Below are positions 21,560-33,236 of a stretch of 64,000 nucleotides of DNA, one piece after another. The notes under the pieces were generated by a model, which saw only the letters and a program-made list of their open reading frames with translations, had not been told where the DNA came from and did not search any database. Each line of letters starts with the position of its first letter. Position 1 is the first letter of the stretch. Source of the stretch: Ectobius pallidus (lineage: Eukaryota; Arthropoda; Insecta; Blattodea; Ectobiidae); assembly GCA_964059195.1 (NCBI GenBank), contig CAXKWD010000001.1, forward strand, positions 216,698,484-216,762,483, given 5' to 3'. Position numbers and translations under genes: made by a program.

Positions 21560-21859
21560 AGTGAGATAATCGATATCACAAAAATTAAAAGTTAAAATGC
21601 TTACGTATGATTATATAAATATTAGAACTATATATAACTAAGGCCTATACAGAAAATCTTATTAGTCATTTTATTACACACATCGTAAAAATATCGTGAT
21701 ACGAATTTCATAGCTGTTCTTGTGGGAGGAGATTCTGAATTACGCAGAATAGGCTAACTTGCAAATTAAAACAGAAAACATGCATGAAGCTGCCTATATT
21801 CGCAGTTTGAAAAGCCAGAAAAGATATTCCATGCGTCCAAATGGCATAAAATTTTACAC

Positions 21860-22165
21860 AGTTGGCGTGGTCTGGTGGTTAGCGTCGCTGACTACAGATC
21901 TTTCTGCCACGGTTCGATCCCCGGTACTTCCTCGGATTTTTCTGAGGTAGGGAGGTCTGGAACGGGGGTTCGTGATTCCAATTGAGGAGCTACTTGATAG
22001 AGAAGTAGCGGCTCCGGTCATGGAAACCACCATTAACGGCCGTGGGTGTCGGCATACTGACCACATGCCCCCAATCCTGCCATCTGCCTATGGTGGATGA
22101 CGTAGCGATCGGGTGGTAGGCCTTGTACCTTCAGAGATGTAGCGCCAAGTAGTTTAGGTTGATAC
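21860..22165 (+). mobile_element. SINE S1, second adjacent copy
   Basis: TTGGCGTGGTCTGGTGGTTA and GGTTCGATCCCCGGTACTTC start it, and the S1 body follows to GATGTAGCGCCAAGTAG with a short AGTTTAGG tail. It lies 300 bases after the first copy in the same orientation. Minus-strand frames over it are chance. Confidence 0.8.
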
Positions 22166-22699
22166 TTTAGTTTACGGTATGCTTACACTAAAATCTCAAA
22201 ATCACATTTTTTTAAATGGCTTAATGCAACACTTAAGCAACGTCTTGGCCAGAATCCCAGCTGTTTAGTTGTTACTCTTGAAAGTAGTAAAGCAACTCTG
22301 TGAACAAGGCCTCATTCGAGGCCCGTGTGAATTACCCTGTCACTGATATCGTGGTTAAGTACTATTACATACACCACTGCCTGCCATGTGATTATGTTAA
22401 TATTGATGATTATACATGTCGATAACGCAGATGTCTGTTATGCAACATGGGTATTCTGATGTAATTATACGCTTGGGAAACAGGAAGCCTAGGTATCCCT
22501 CCTCGGTATGTACACAGCTTGCGCCTATCAGAGGTCTTGTACAACTTAGTTTTGCTGCTTCGAATTTGTTTCTATTTTCTCTCCGTGTTCAACAGGAACT
22601 ATACGAAGAAAGAAAATATAGCGTTTGACACTGAAATTAGATATTTTACTTTTTAGAATTAATTGACTTTTGATGTAGTACTAGTGTAAGAGAAAAGTT
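22166..22699. other. No gene recognised
   Basis: Moderately AT-rich sequence with a 70-codon frame at 22416-22628 and no motif. No element ends that I can support. Confidence 0.45.
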
Positions 22700-22790
22700 C
22701 CCACCGCTCTAACATGCTTTCCTCACGCAGTGGGCCTTGGTTCGATTCCTGGTCGGGATAATTTCTCCTAAGTCTCACATTTCTAAGAGA
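22700..22790 (+). mobile_element. tRNA-like SINE head, unassigned family
   Basis: CCTTGGTTCGATTCCTGGTC is a good B-box with its T-loop, and CCACCGCTCTAACATGCTTT precedes it in the anticodon-arm position. It cannot fold to a full cloverleaf and is followed by GTCTCACATTTC, resembling SINE bodies. Confidence 0.5.
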
Positions 22791-22867
22791 GAAACCTGAA
22801 AAAACAAAAACCAGTAATAGCTACTTCAATCTGGAATATTACTCTGTAACTTCTGATATATTTATTA

Positions 22868-23703
22868 CTAGCTTAAAAAGGCCAAGCGTCTCCCGGGTTT
22901 TTTTTATTTTGTAATTGGAAATTATCTTATGAAGGACTTTCGATTTTTAAATTATAGGTCTTTATATAGGTATTTAGAATTTGAAATAGGCATAACGACT
23001 TATCACACTCAAACTATTCCCTCAGAAAACGCTAGGTATAGCTTTTTATGGCTCATAGAGGATGTAGAATTTTGCATCCCATCGCTTGTACACAGCAAGC
23101 CTCGAAGGGGTTCAAATAAGAAGAAACATAAATTCCGGTAACATAAAATTGTATTGTCTTTGCGGAATAGTTTATTTCTCACTCTCATGTTACCATAAAA
23201 CCGTTTTGAGGATGAAATTAAACAGAAAGTAATATCAATTTCATACTTTTCTCTCCAAAAACCTGCGATATGATAATATACACATTACCATACCTCGTAT
23301 TGTTTTCTCTATGTCCAGGGTAGAGAAAGTTATGCGACTGCATTATTTTCGTGGATTTCATTCTTTAATATTTTTTATAACATGGATTATATTGATAGTT
23401 CTCTAATTTGTCAAGTCTCGTTTCATTTATTTCCAAAGCCTTATGTGAAGACTGCCAACTATACTGTTGTCAAGTGAACTGTGATTTGGATTTGATAATT
23501 CTGTTTAAAAAAGGATTAAGTATTCTCAAAAACATTTAATTTTTGGCATTTAAAATCTAAATTTTTCAAAATCCTTTCTTAGTGAGCACCTACAACGAAG
23601 GTACTGTCAAAATTCCAAGTACCTGTTTTCGTTTAGGCTCTACGTTGATTATCTTTCAGTCAGTCAGTCCGTCAGGACAAAGCCTTTTATATATATATAG
23701 AGA
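22868..23703 (-). mobile_element. Non-autonomous Helitron family B, complete, 836 bp
   Basis: On the minus strand it starts TCTCTATATATATATAAAAG after A, passes a TGACTGACTGAC repeat, and ends near a CCCGGGAGACG-type hairpin and CTAG (22868-22871) before T. Its length equals that of the plus-strand copy at 32401-33236. The terminal hairpin is weaker here than in that copy. No Rep/helicase coding sequence is present. Confidence 0.83.
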
Positions 23704-23706
23704 TTG

Positions 23707-23759
<53 letters not shown>
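23704..23759 (+). repeat. (TTA)n microsatellite
   Basis: A near-perfect run of TTA units directly abutting the 5' end of the Helitron at 22868-23703. Confidence 0.9.
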
Positions 23760-23760
<1 letters not shown>

Positions 23761-24498
23761 GTAATGGACATTATTTTGATAACTTACCGTTATGTCACAG
23801 CTGTGTCAGCTGCGTTTATACTTCTTTTTAGGTGCGAGGTCATATCAGGATTCAAGATCTATACAGTAGGGTAGGCCATGGAACTAATGATTGTCAATTG
23901 CTTCTATTATTGGTGTAATTTTATGGAGTAAATTTCAAATGATATTAATTTAAATGGTTATTCTCTCTTCATCGTAACTATATTCGTTTGTGGTACGAAA
24001 ATACAGATTCTAAAGATGCGCAATGCATTAATTTTAAAATCGCAGTTTTAGCTGAGTCTCCCGTTAACATCTCAATGGAGTCTACTTCAAATTAAAGGCA
24101 ATAAATAGAGTTTTCATAATATTATTCTCAAACAGCCCGAAGCATGTTTACGATAGCACATGCAAGCATTCATACATGCATAGAATTTACTGGACGGCAT
24201 AAGCAAAAAAACACATAACCGAACAAAGAGGAAATACAAAAGCGATCTTTGCAAACAGGACGCTGAACGCACGTACAATAAAGGCAAATAACTAACTGAA
24301 CTAATACCTATCCAGTCTTTTTATTGCGAATTTACTAGAAAGGAAAATAGTTGGAAAGAAGAGTGCAGAAATCTTCTTTTTTTGCACTCTGACTAACTCG
24401 TTGTATTGGAACAATAAATTTCCTGGTTGCTGCACTATTTACTCCGCTTCTGATTGTTCTGTTTGTTGTGCGGATAAAATGCTGTAGGAGAAATAATT
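23760..24498. other. No gene recognised
   Basis: Unassigned sequence; the 100-codon minus-strand frame at 24335-24637 has no recognised domain. Confidence 0.4.
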
Positions 24499-24553
24499 CG
24501 CAAGGGAATATTATAGCGGAGCTCTGAGACATGCAAAGAAATATTCCCTTGCG
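24499..24553 (+). other. Perfect 14-bp inverted repeat (hairpin)
   Basis: CGCAAGGGAATATT at 24499-24512 is followed 27 bases later by its exact complement AATATTCCCTTGCG at 24540-24553. It could be an RNA hairpin, a short MITE terminus pair or a cruciform. No family assigned. Confidence 0.5.
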
Positions 24554-24741
24554 TATATTTAAGTACTTTTGTCGGAGCACAATAGGAAGATGCAAAGCGT
24601 TATGAAAAACGAGTAAGTCTATCCATAACGCTACCATATCTTTAATGCCAGTGTTTAATTTGAGATCCAGGGCCCTATTTCATAGAACTTTTACACTCAT
24701 ATTATTAGGAAATATATAATGATATTAGTTATTATTATTAG

Positions 24742-25336
24742 CGGGGCCCGGATTCTGATGAACTAAAATTGTTTGAAAAATGGCCTACAAAATGACTCCA
24801 AATTTTAAGGAAAATGATTTAATAATTGTAAAGAATTACCTAAAAACTGATATTTTATTTATAAAAATTATTATTGTACACACAACGTTATAGACTAATT
24901 TGTACATAATTGTAAAAAGTGTAAATGCAGAAAGGATGTTGTAAGTCTAAAATCTTTGTTCTTTGTTCTTGATTGGAACATTTGAGAAGAAAGTAGTTCA
25001 TAAAATAGATCCTACAAATAATGCTGTATTATACTAACCTAGTAATTTATTTAAATATTACCATAAGGGAAAGAAAGACGACAAAAAAGTTAATATACTC
25101 AACGTAAATGCATGAAAATGTATAAATAAGGAAGCAAATGACACGAAAATGACAAAATAATGACCTAAAATTGAAATAAATGCCCTAAAAATATAAAATT
25201 GCATAAAATGACAAAAAATGATCTAATAAAAATGCATTTCTATAATCTAGATGCCTTGATTAGGATTTATCTACAGGTTAGCAATGTCTATGCAGCATCA
25301 ATAAAAAGATGACATGTCAATAGAATCTGGGTCCTG
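24742..25336. mobile_element. hAT MITE (GGGCCCGGATTCT family), 595 bp
   Basis: Ends CGGGGCCCGGATTCTGATGA and the inverted GAATCTGGGTCCTG are flanked by ATTATTAG (24734-24741) and ATTATTTG (25337-25344), seven of eight identical. The related, better-preserved copy is at 37034-37779 with CAGGGCCCGGGTTCT ends. The interior repeats AAAATGAC/AATGACC motifs many times. Confidence 0.78.
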
Positions 25337-25344
25337 ATTATTTG

Positions 25345-25849
25345 TCTTTTGTTTCATATCAATATTTCCTAATAATATTAGTTATGAGTTCATGGCTCTA
25401 AATTATTAGTAAATATTGATAATATTATTAGTAAATATTGATAATATTATTAGTAAATTGTTTCGGAGACTGCAGAACTAATAACATTTACTGATAATAT
25501 TAGGTGTTTTCTATACGTGTATTTGGGCTAATAAATTATTCTCAAACCCATGTAATTCAGATTTCGTGATCTTAAAATTGTGAAAATGAATCACTCTGAT
25601 TTAATTATAAATTTATAAAAAGCTTATATTCGCTATCAAAGGAATTTTTTTTCATAACAAGATTTTAGGATTTGAGGTTAGATTTTAGTACATAAGCCTA
25701 CCGCTATCTTGAATACATGCCTGGCAGATTTATTCGTTTCTTAGAGCTGGTTATTATGAAGATATATGTAGGCCCTGCTGCTTTGAAATAGTATTGACAA
25801 AATTACTAAGATGGGAAAAAACACAAACAATAATCGAAACATAACCCGA
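25345..25849. other. Short tandem AT-rich repeats, no gene
   Basis: A tandem of TTAGTAAATATTGATAATA units lies at about 25405-25460. The rest is unassigned. Confidence 0.5.
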
Positions 25850-26580
25850 AGGTTCATTGCCGCGCTTACCTGAGCCCGCCATTCAACCTTATTCTAACTC
25901 CATCTAATCATCCCTCGCAAATCCTACTTCCCTTAAACCTGTTCTAATATTGTCCTCACCCTACGTCTAGGTCTTCCAAGTGGTCTTTTCCCTTCAGGTC
26001 TCTCAGATAATATTTTTTCTTTCCTCCCACATGCGCGCAACATGTCCACCCCATTTCATCCTTCGTGAATTAATTACCCTTACTATGTCCCGTGACGAGT
26101 ACAGGTTATGAAGCTCGTCGCTATGCAGTTTTCTTCAGTCCCCGTTTTCATCTCTCTTAGGCCCAAATATTTTCCTAAGCCCCCTGTTTTCGGACATGCT
26201 CAGATTATGTTTTTCCCGAACAGTAAGCGACCATGTCTCACATCCATGTAATACAACCGGCAGGATAATAGTCTTATAAATTTTATTTTTAGATTGCCGG
26301 ACAGAAGTGAAGAAGATAAGAGTTTCTGAACTGCATAAAAGCAGGCATTTCGTGATTTGAGTCTACACTTAACTTCTGCCTTAATATTATTTGTATCTGT
26401 AATTATTGCTCCCAGACATTTTAATTTCTCCACGTGTTCTAATGATTTTTCAGGTATTCAGATAATGTGAGGCTCATTATTTTGACGTTTCATGATCATG
26501 CACTTAGTTTTTTTTCTGTATTGATTTCTACAACTCTGACTGAAGACTTAATTAAGTTCTCTTTCTTTTCAGGTGAGTAC
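25850..26580 (-). pseudogene. LINE family L2, reverse transcriptase thumb and tail
   Basis: On the minus strand 26200-26433 reads KCLGAIITDTNNIKAEVKCR and AVQKLLSSSLLSGNLKIKFI, then degraded pieces run through the GRPRRRW-type tail to about 25850. This is the region after the catalytic site of an insect LINE reverse transcriptase. Several frameshifts and stops break it. It parallels 43335-43960. Confidence 0.75.
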
Positions 26581-26698
26581 GCCATAAATAGAAGAAAGGA
26601 AGGTGTGTGACTGGATGCACAGAGGTCCATGTACGTACTCTGTAATTTGTGGTAGAGACTGGAATTCCTAATATCAATTTAAGCAGATTAAATAACAT

Positions 26699-27338
26699 AC
26701 GGACCATAAGACGCACTTTTTTACTTTGAAAACAGAGCCTTGAAAGTTGGGTGCGTCTAATGGTCTGAAGTACTTTAAAAAAAATTAAAATTATGGTAAA
26801 TATTGCCGGAATACCATAGTTATAAACAAAGTGTTTTAAACGATAACATTGTTATAAATTTTGACAGACTGCAGGCTTACTTCAGTGCACTTGTCAAAGT
26901 CGTAAAATGAGGGTATACAATGCGAAAAGAAAGGAATGTTGAGTTATTTTATACGAAAGGAGTTGTCTCTGCCGGGGGGTTTAAATGAAGGCAATGACGT
27001 CTAAACAACTTTGTCCCATTACACTTACCATATTATGTTGGATTGAGAATTAGAGGGTGTAAAATTATTTTCAGTCTTTCATGAGGAATCAGTTCAGTTA
27101 AAATTTACGCGATGCCTTCTGTAAAGAAGAAATTTTCGTGCAAGCAGGTTTTAAGTTAGAAGTGATTTACACTGATTCCATTGTACAAGGTTATAATTTC
27201 TTTATGCAGTGAAGTATATTATTCCCTTTAAAATTTTTGGTTTAGAATCACATTAAATTTCTTTTCCTTTAAATTTTCATCCTAAAATCAAGGTGCGTCT
27301 TATAGTCCGGAGTGCCTTATGGTCCGTAAAATGCGGTA
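26699..27338. repeat. TIR element R1 (GGACCATAAGACGCAC), uninterrupted copy
   Basis: The left end has ACGGACCATAAGACGCAC and the right end GGTGCGTCTTATAGTCCGGA plus TTATGGTCCGTAAAA, so the ends are inverted repeats. Internal AAGTTGGGTGCGTCTAATGG repeats the end motif. The second copy at 55687-57150 is split by an 822-bp insertion. No transposase is seen and the superfamily is not assigned. Confidence 0.7.
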
Positions 27339-27483
27339 ATACAGAAATAAGAACATCTGTTTATTTAAGAAATTATATGCATAAATATGTTGCTATGATT
27401 ATTCTTTTTCAAACATACTACAACGACAGAATGAATATTGCAGAGTAACATGTAATCAGATTGGACAACATTCCATACTTATA

Positions 27484-28276
27484 CAGACAACCCTCGATGT
27501 AATGCTACTATCCGTTCTCTAACATTTAGTGGCACAAAGCGAGGGTGGCACTAAAACGAATTTACATATTTTAATGGAAATAGAATAATACAGCGCTGTA
27601 TTAATTTACTGTACTGTATACTGTATTATTAAAGAAAAATGAAATAAAACGAAAATAGCCTAACAATTTTTCTGTCTCATTCACAATATTGCCTAAGCAT
27701 CTCCGACTAACAGTTTTCCCCCACAATAATAAAAAATGTAATGCAATAGCCTCCTGGCTAAACTTAGGAAATCTTTCACTGTATTAAAAAAATTCTAGTT
27801 TCTCTCTCTTTTCATTTTAACAATCTTACAAGTAACTGTAGTGCAATGTTTAACAGCTAAATGGACACTAAACTTAAAGAAGATAAATTTTGGAATGTCT
27901 TATTGTATGAAGGCTCTTTCTACCTGCTCCACCCTCACGCAGGCTGTCTGTCCGACTTCTTAACATAGCTTCATTATTTTACCGCACTTCATTTACAGTT
28001 AGTGGCAGGGGAACGCCCACTTCTTGGAAATACAGTACAGTATGTTTCTTAAATAATCTTCCTAACATTACGCCAGTTTTAGAATAATTCTGCAACTGAA
28101 AAAAAAAATCACTGCAAACTATATTTTAAAAAAAATTGTCTTATATTCACTGGCACTAAATGAATTGGCACAGTAACGACGTTTCTTAAGTATTTTATGT
28201 AGGAGAAGATCCGTTCACTTGCATTTATTGGCGCAGTGCGAGGGTGGCACTGTAATGAGGGGCATTGGGTTGACTG
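27484..28276. mobile_element. pogo/Tigger-like MITE, 793 bp
   Basis: Left end CAGACAACCCTCGATGTAAT and inverted right end GGGCATTGGGTTGACTG, each next to TA (27482-27483 and 28277-28278). CAGNCAACCCTCG with nearby GTGGCAC...CGAGGGTGGCAC resembles pogo/Tigger termini, which duplicate TA. The interior has no transposase. Single-copy here, so boundaries rest on the ends alone. Confidence 0.65.
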
Positions 28277-28606
28277 TATTAAGTCCGATGAACTCAGAAC
28301 ATCGAAATACTTTGTTGCCTAGCGTGAAGGGGTAAAGCACTCCCATAGGCATTGGACTCAAGCGAACTATCTTTACGTAACCTGGGGAATCGTGGCATAA
28401 TTCTTCTATATAGACTTGAGCAAAACCTTTAAGGTTCATATAACACGTTTACATGCGGGATTGAAATCTATCTGAATTAGATCCCAACTCAATACTTTCC
28501 CTGTTTACATGGAAAGTTCTAGGAGTTGATTGACATTTGTTGTATTATTGGCTAATTTGGTTATGCATAGCTGTTTTTGTCGCTAATCTGTTTAAACAAT
28601 TGCAGT

Positions 28607-29074
28607 CAGTGGTGATATTCAGCCGGTTCGCACCGGTTCGCGAGAACCGGTTGTTAAATATCTTGTAGGTTCTCCGAACCGGTAGCTTCACAATGAGTGA
28701 TTGCCTTTTTCCAAGATCAGATTCACGCCAATCCACAACAGTGATAAACTGATAATACATATATGAATTTGCTAGAACCAAAACACGCCATTTATGTTCA
28801 CAAGCGGTGGACTACCACCATAGGTAGCGGGCGTGCGGTTATGTTGGCAGACTCTTATTTGCGCACGGCCGATCGTCTCGACACTCGCTCGCTTTTCTTT
28901 CGATGTTCAATTATAAAACGGACTGTGGTCTTCTTTTGTTGTGTAAGGTTATGTTGGAAGCTGAGTAAGTTTAGTATGAGTATGAAAAGACAAAATAGCA
29001 TATTAGGCTATTTTGAATCAACATCAAATACCCTGACGAGAACCGGTTGTTAAACTGTTTGAATATCCCCACTG
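28607..29074 (+). mobile_element. hAT MITE (CAGTGGTGATATTCA), 468 bp
   Basis: Ends CAGTGGTGATATTCAGCCGG and GAATATCCCCACTG are inverted. They are flanked by a perfect 8-bp duplication ATTGCAGT (28599-28606 and 29075-29082). Multiple GAACCGGTT/ACCGGTTCG motifs near both ends look like subterminal binding sites. The interior plus strand ends in a frame with MKRQNSILGYFES (from 28982), like the N-terminus of TTF/ZMYM-linked hAT transposases, so it probably derives from a coding parent. Confidence 0.88.
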
Positions 29075-29326
29075 ATTGCAGTGTTTATTACGTGATTAAA
29101 AATATTTAAATTGTGTTTTCTATTAATAATTTCTAGTCACCATAAACAAATTATGACATAAAAGAGTAACAAAAATATTAATATTATAGTGTGAGTATTT
29201 TTTTTAAAAATTAAATTGACGACCAGTTGACAGAACAAACGACGAACGCCGTGCGAGTGTATGCGCGCGCCCAGGATTGAGTTCGCTAGCGTTTAGGCTA
29301 CATGGAATTGAATACGACTTTAATCC

Positions 29327-29402
29327 AGGTTTGCCATACGTACGACTATAGTCGTACACATACGACTATTTCATAGACTTGTACGACGCACGACCCAACC
29401 AC
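29327..29402 (+). mobile_element. Fragment of the TACGACTA hAT MITE
   Basis: GGTTTGCCATACGTACGACT, ATAGTCGTACACATACGACT and TGTACGACGCACGACCCAAC match the left end of the elements at 33691 and 42323. The remainder is absent. Confidence 0.75.
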
Positions 29403-30462
29403 GAGGATTGGATCGGATCGAAAATTCATTCCGGACTGAATCCGCGTTTACATGACGATTTCAACACGGGTTCCACTAAAATTGCTTTTTAAATGTCTGC
29501 CTGTATTTTGCATTTCCTCAAACCGAAAGTTTTGTGGTTCCGAGCCATGGAAATTAAAGTGAAAATGAAATGAATCAATATATTTTGTCAATGTGTTTAT
29601 TGAACTTATTAAAGTGAAACTAAGAAAATCGACTGAAAATGGCAAAAAACTGAAATAATACCATTTACATATGTTTAAAAAACTAAAACAGGAATTTTAA
29701 AAAACCTAAAAATCCAGGTCCTAATGATCAAGAAAATCAGTGACGTAGATTCACAAAAATATCCGTTTAAAAAAACTAAAGCAGAATTAAAAAAAAAAAT
29801 CCAGGCCCTAATGATAACCAAAATCAGTGACGTAGATTCACAAAAATATTTACTAAAGCTGAATCTAAACGGCCTCTGTTATAACTCTGCGTAAACATTT
29901 TCCTTGTAAGGAATAACAGAGGGCTTAGCCTACATTACACAGAAAACAAATGATACGCAACTAGTTGCTAGATAGTTCTCGCTAAACTTTGGGGAGTTAA
30001 AGTACGGCAATTGTGTGCTTTGCAGGGGCATTTAAAGCTAAATCCTTGCACACACACACACACACACACAGACACACAAAAGAAAAGGAAAGCATTCTGT
30101 ATAGAAGAAGCTAAAGAGGTTTTACGCTCCCACAGGGAAGGACTGTACACTAGCTACATCTATTGTTCTAGTTGCCGTACTAATAGAAAAGAAAAACAAA
30201 AGCCTCCGAGTTTTGTTCCACCTAGCCAATTTCCTGTCGCGCTGGCGATTTATTATTCACAATATTCAGGCCTCTTGATTGAAATATTAATTAAGCTCTC
30301 TCTTAGCCCACCAAGTTCTGATTTTCTGTGCGCCAAAGTTGTTTCCAACGTACCTACAACTTTATTTCTCATGTAAACAGAAACTTCAAACTCTTTATAG
30401 CTTTAAGACCATCAATTTACTAAGCTATCTTCAATTCCCACAAAACAATACTTGCCTTTTAA
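29403..30462. other. No gene recognised; (CA)n at 30049-30077
   Basis: A paired near-duplicate of AATCAGTGACGTAGATTCAC occurs at 29735 and 29824, with AATCCAGG just upstream. A CA repeat lies at 30049-30077. Open frames of 121 and 68 codons at 30011-30545 overlap the CA repeat and have no motif. Confidence 0.5.
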
Positions 30463-31137
30463 GAAAAATCTACCTATTGCAATCGATACCATGTCATAAT
30501 TTTCGAAAAAATTCTTTCATATCTTTACGTTTCATGCCTCCCTAAGTACGAAACCACCGCCAGTTAAAAAAAAAGTTATATATATATATCTTTACACGCT
30601 AGCGGCCGTAATTTTGAAGATATTTGAACCAAATTTTAATATGTTATTTCTAGGCCCAACAGTTCGGACAAGTTCGTTAATGAGCAAAATTGACCCAAGG
30701 GGGGGGGGTCGGGGGAGGGGGTTGGAATTTTAAAACCTTTATATCTCGGCCCCTATGAAGTATAGAGGGAAACTTTGTTTGAATAAATTACAGTACTCTC
30801 TATGGAGTTCACAGTGACACCGACGATTCGGGGGTTTGGGGGGTACGAGTTGGGGTGGGGGTGGGGGGATGGAAATTCGAAATTTTTTAAACTACGTCTT
30901 GTGGAGTATCGCTGAAAAGCTCTTGGTGAGTACTCCACGGATCAATAACTAGTTTCTCGATAGTTCTCATATAAGGCGAGATTTGAATGTTTGAAAAAGT
31001 GCTCTTTCCTCTTTTTTGCAGTTATTATTGAGGGTTTATCATGCCAAAGCTAAAGAAGAAGAGTGCTACACGGCGACAATTAATTAAACCAAAAGTACTT
31101 CGAAATCCACATCAGCCTCCAGGCTTGCCTAAAGGGA
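30463..31137 (-). repeat. Repeat R2, inverted copy
   Basis: Runs from AAAATCTACCTATTGCAATC to GGCTTGCCTAAAGGGA and carries the G-rich block complementary to the C-rich block of the copy at 11912. About 16 bases at its left end and part of the interior are missing relative to 55719-56540. Confidence 0.68.
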
Positions 31138-31149
31138 TTTTTTTACTTT

Positions 31150-31553
31150 AAACAAGCTGAAAAGGCCCGGCATCGCCCGAACTTTGTATTTAGCTTGTAA
31201 TTCACAATTAAATTATGAAGGACTTTTGATTTCCAAGTTGTAAATCCTTATATACGTATCTAGAGTTTGAAGCGAAGAAGAACGACTTATCAAACTCAAT
31301 CTATTCCGTAAGAAAACGCTGGATATGGCTTTTATCGCTCATACAAGACTTAGAATTTTGCAACCAATTGCTTCTACACACCATGCCTCGTAGGGTTGAA
31401 AGAAGAAGAAGAAACATAAATTGCGGCAACTTAACATTTTAATGTCTTTACGGGATATTTTATTCCCCACTTTTAGGCAGATAAACAGTTATTTTGGAGC
31501 TAAAATCAAAAGAAAATCAATATCACTTTCACACATTCTACCAGCAACAAATG
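31150..31553 (-). mobile_element. Helitron family B, 3' part
   Basis: Shares TTATGAAGGACTTT, CGACTTATCA and TCCGTAAGAAAACGCTGGA-type blocks with 22868-23300, including the AAGCTGAAAAGGCCCGGC end. It stops just before the hAT MITE at 31562. Confidence 0.65.
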
Positions 31554-31561
31554 GTAATGAC

Positions 31562-32234
31562 TAGACTTCGGACTTTTAGGTCCTAAAAATGCTATTTTAG
31601 ATACCTAAAATAGGCTCTAAAAATTGGAAAATAGGTCCTAAAAATCGTAAAATAGTCTCTAATGAAATCGTTAAGTCCCCAATTTTCTGAAATAGGCCCT
31701 ATCTCAATTGGAATGCAGAATATTATATTTATTGAAGTCACCATTAATCAATAATCACTACCATAACTACTATAAGAGTGAAAACCTAATCCCTGCGCCC
31801 AGAAGCTACGCACGCTAGCATATTCAACTCCTAATACCCCTCAGTGATTCAGAAAACTATTTTTTTTTTTTAACTGGATGTGGGAGTCGGGAGAAAAATA
31901 CTAATTTTCTTTGGAATTCCAAGGAATTTTTCTACTGAAGACGAAACATTCCTTATTATTTAACCACGTCATAAATGTGTCATGTACTGCACATTCCGAG
32001 CTAAAAATTTAGTACGAACTGAAAATAAATTCTAGAATTCTAGAACTTATTTCGAACTTTAGAGGAAAAACAAGCAAAAAGGCAATATTAGGCTCTATCG
32101 TAAAAATAGGCTGTTTTAGGTCCTATAAAAGTATCAGTTTTAGGCATAGTCACTTATGAAACATGCATATACAGATTTTCGTCCATATATCACTTAGGGA
32201 TTAAAATAGGTTTTTACCTAAAATCCGAGGCCTA
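31562..32234. mobile_element. hAT MITE (TAGACTTCGG family), inverted copy, 673 bp
   Basis: Ends TAGACTTCGGACTTTTAGG and CCTAAAATCCGAGGCCTA sit within a perfect 8-bp duplication GTAATGAC (31554-31561 and 32235-32242). It is the reverse-oriented sister of 17713-18463 and carries the same AAAATAGG/CCTAAAA subterminal repeats. Two of the family's insertion sites share the core TAATGA. Confidence 0.92.
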
Positions 32235-32242
32235 GTAATGAC

Positions 32243-32400
32243 TTTAATGCCCTGTAGCATACTCATTTTATGTCAGTAAGCAAAATTCTCCTAATAAAAC
32301 TTGTCTATGTCCCCTCTTTACAGGTAAAATATTTCGGTGTTTTTCATTAACACCCTGTATATCTAAGTGCGTTATTCTTTTTTTTATCGGGACAGTATTA
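32243..32400 (+). repeat. Repeat end also found at 38110-38242
   Basis: CTCCTAATAAAACTTGTCTA, TGTCCCCTCTTTACAGGTAA and AATATTTCGGTGTTTTTCAT recur near 38163-38240, and both end in TTAAnACCCTGTA. Probably the 3' end of an unassigned retroelement. Confidence 0.55.
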
Positions 32401-33236
32401 TCTCTATATATATAAAAGGCTTTGTCCTGACTGACTGACTGAATGAATGACTGACTGACTGATTGACTGAATGACAGGAATCAACGTACAGCCTAAACTA
32501 TAACAGGTAGAGACTTGGAATTTTGACAGTACCTTCGTTTCATAATGTAGGTGCTCACTAAGGAAGGATTTTGAAAAATTCTGATTCTAAATGCCAAAAA
32601 TTAAATGTTTTTGAAAATACTTAATCCTTTTTTGCATAGAATTATCAATTCTAAATCACAGAATATATTGTTGCCAAATGGTATCAGGTGGGCTTGGAAA
32701 AAACAAATGAAATGCAATTTTGACAAATAAGAGAAGTTATCAAAATAATTCATGTTATAAATAAATATTACAGAATGAATTCCACTAAAATAATGGAATC
32801 ACATAACTTTCTCTACCCTGGACATAGAGAAAACAAAACGAGGTATGGTAATGTGTATATTATTATATTATATCGCAGGTTTTTGGAGAGAAAAGTATGA
32901 AGGCTTTATGGTAACATAAGAGTGGGAAATTTCCCGCCTCGATATTACAATTTTATGTTACAGGAATTTCTGTTTCTTCTTATTTAAACCTCTACCAGGC
33001 TTGCTGTGCACTGTACAAGCGATGGGATGCAACATTCTAGATCCTCTATGAGCCATAAAAAAAAAACTATATCAAGCGTTTTCTGAGGGAATAGTTTGAG
33101 TGTAATAAGTCGTTCTTCCTATTTCAAATTATAAATGCCTATATAAGGACCTAGAATTTAAAATTGAAAATCCTTCATAAGCTAATTTCCAATTACAAAA
33201 TACAAAACCCGGGCGACGCCGGGTCTTTTAAGCTAG
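32401..33236 (+). mobile_element. Non-autonomous Helitron family B, complete, 836 bp
   Basis: Begins TCTCTATATATATAAAAGGC after A and contains TGACTGACTGAATGAATGAC. It ends with hairpin CCCGGGCGACGCCGGG, TCTTTTAAG and CTAG (33233-33236) before T. This is a textbook set of Helitron termini. It is non-coding and the same length as the copy at 22868-23703. Confidence 0.88.

Larger units (their letters stand above)
19936..21570 (+). repeat. Imperfect direct duplication, two units about 1 kb apart
   Basis: 19936-20077 (AAAATGTGTGACTTGTGTGT, AATAATGCTCATAAATAAAA, AATAACGAGAG) recurs at 20952-21105. 20770-20885 (TTATAATTAAGCATGTAATA, GATAATCGATAT-like end) recurs at 21117-21240 plus 21548-21580. 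The second unit is interrupted by the SINE at 21239-21559. Function unknown; it is probably part of a larger repeat. Confidence 0.6.

Noticed and set aside
30011..30376. 121-codon frame
   Set aside because: It begins in a CA microsatellite region and shows no motif or splice context.
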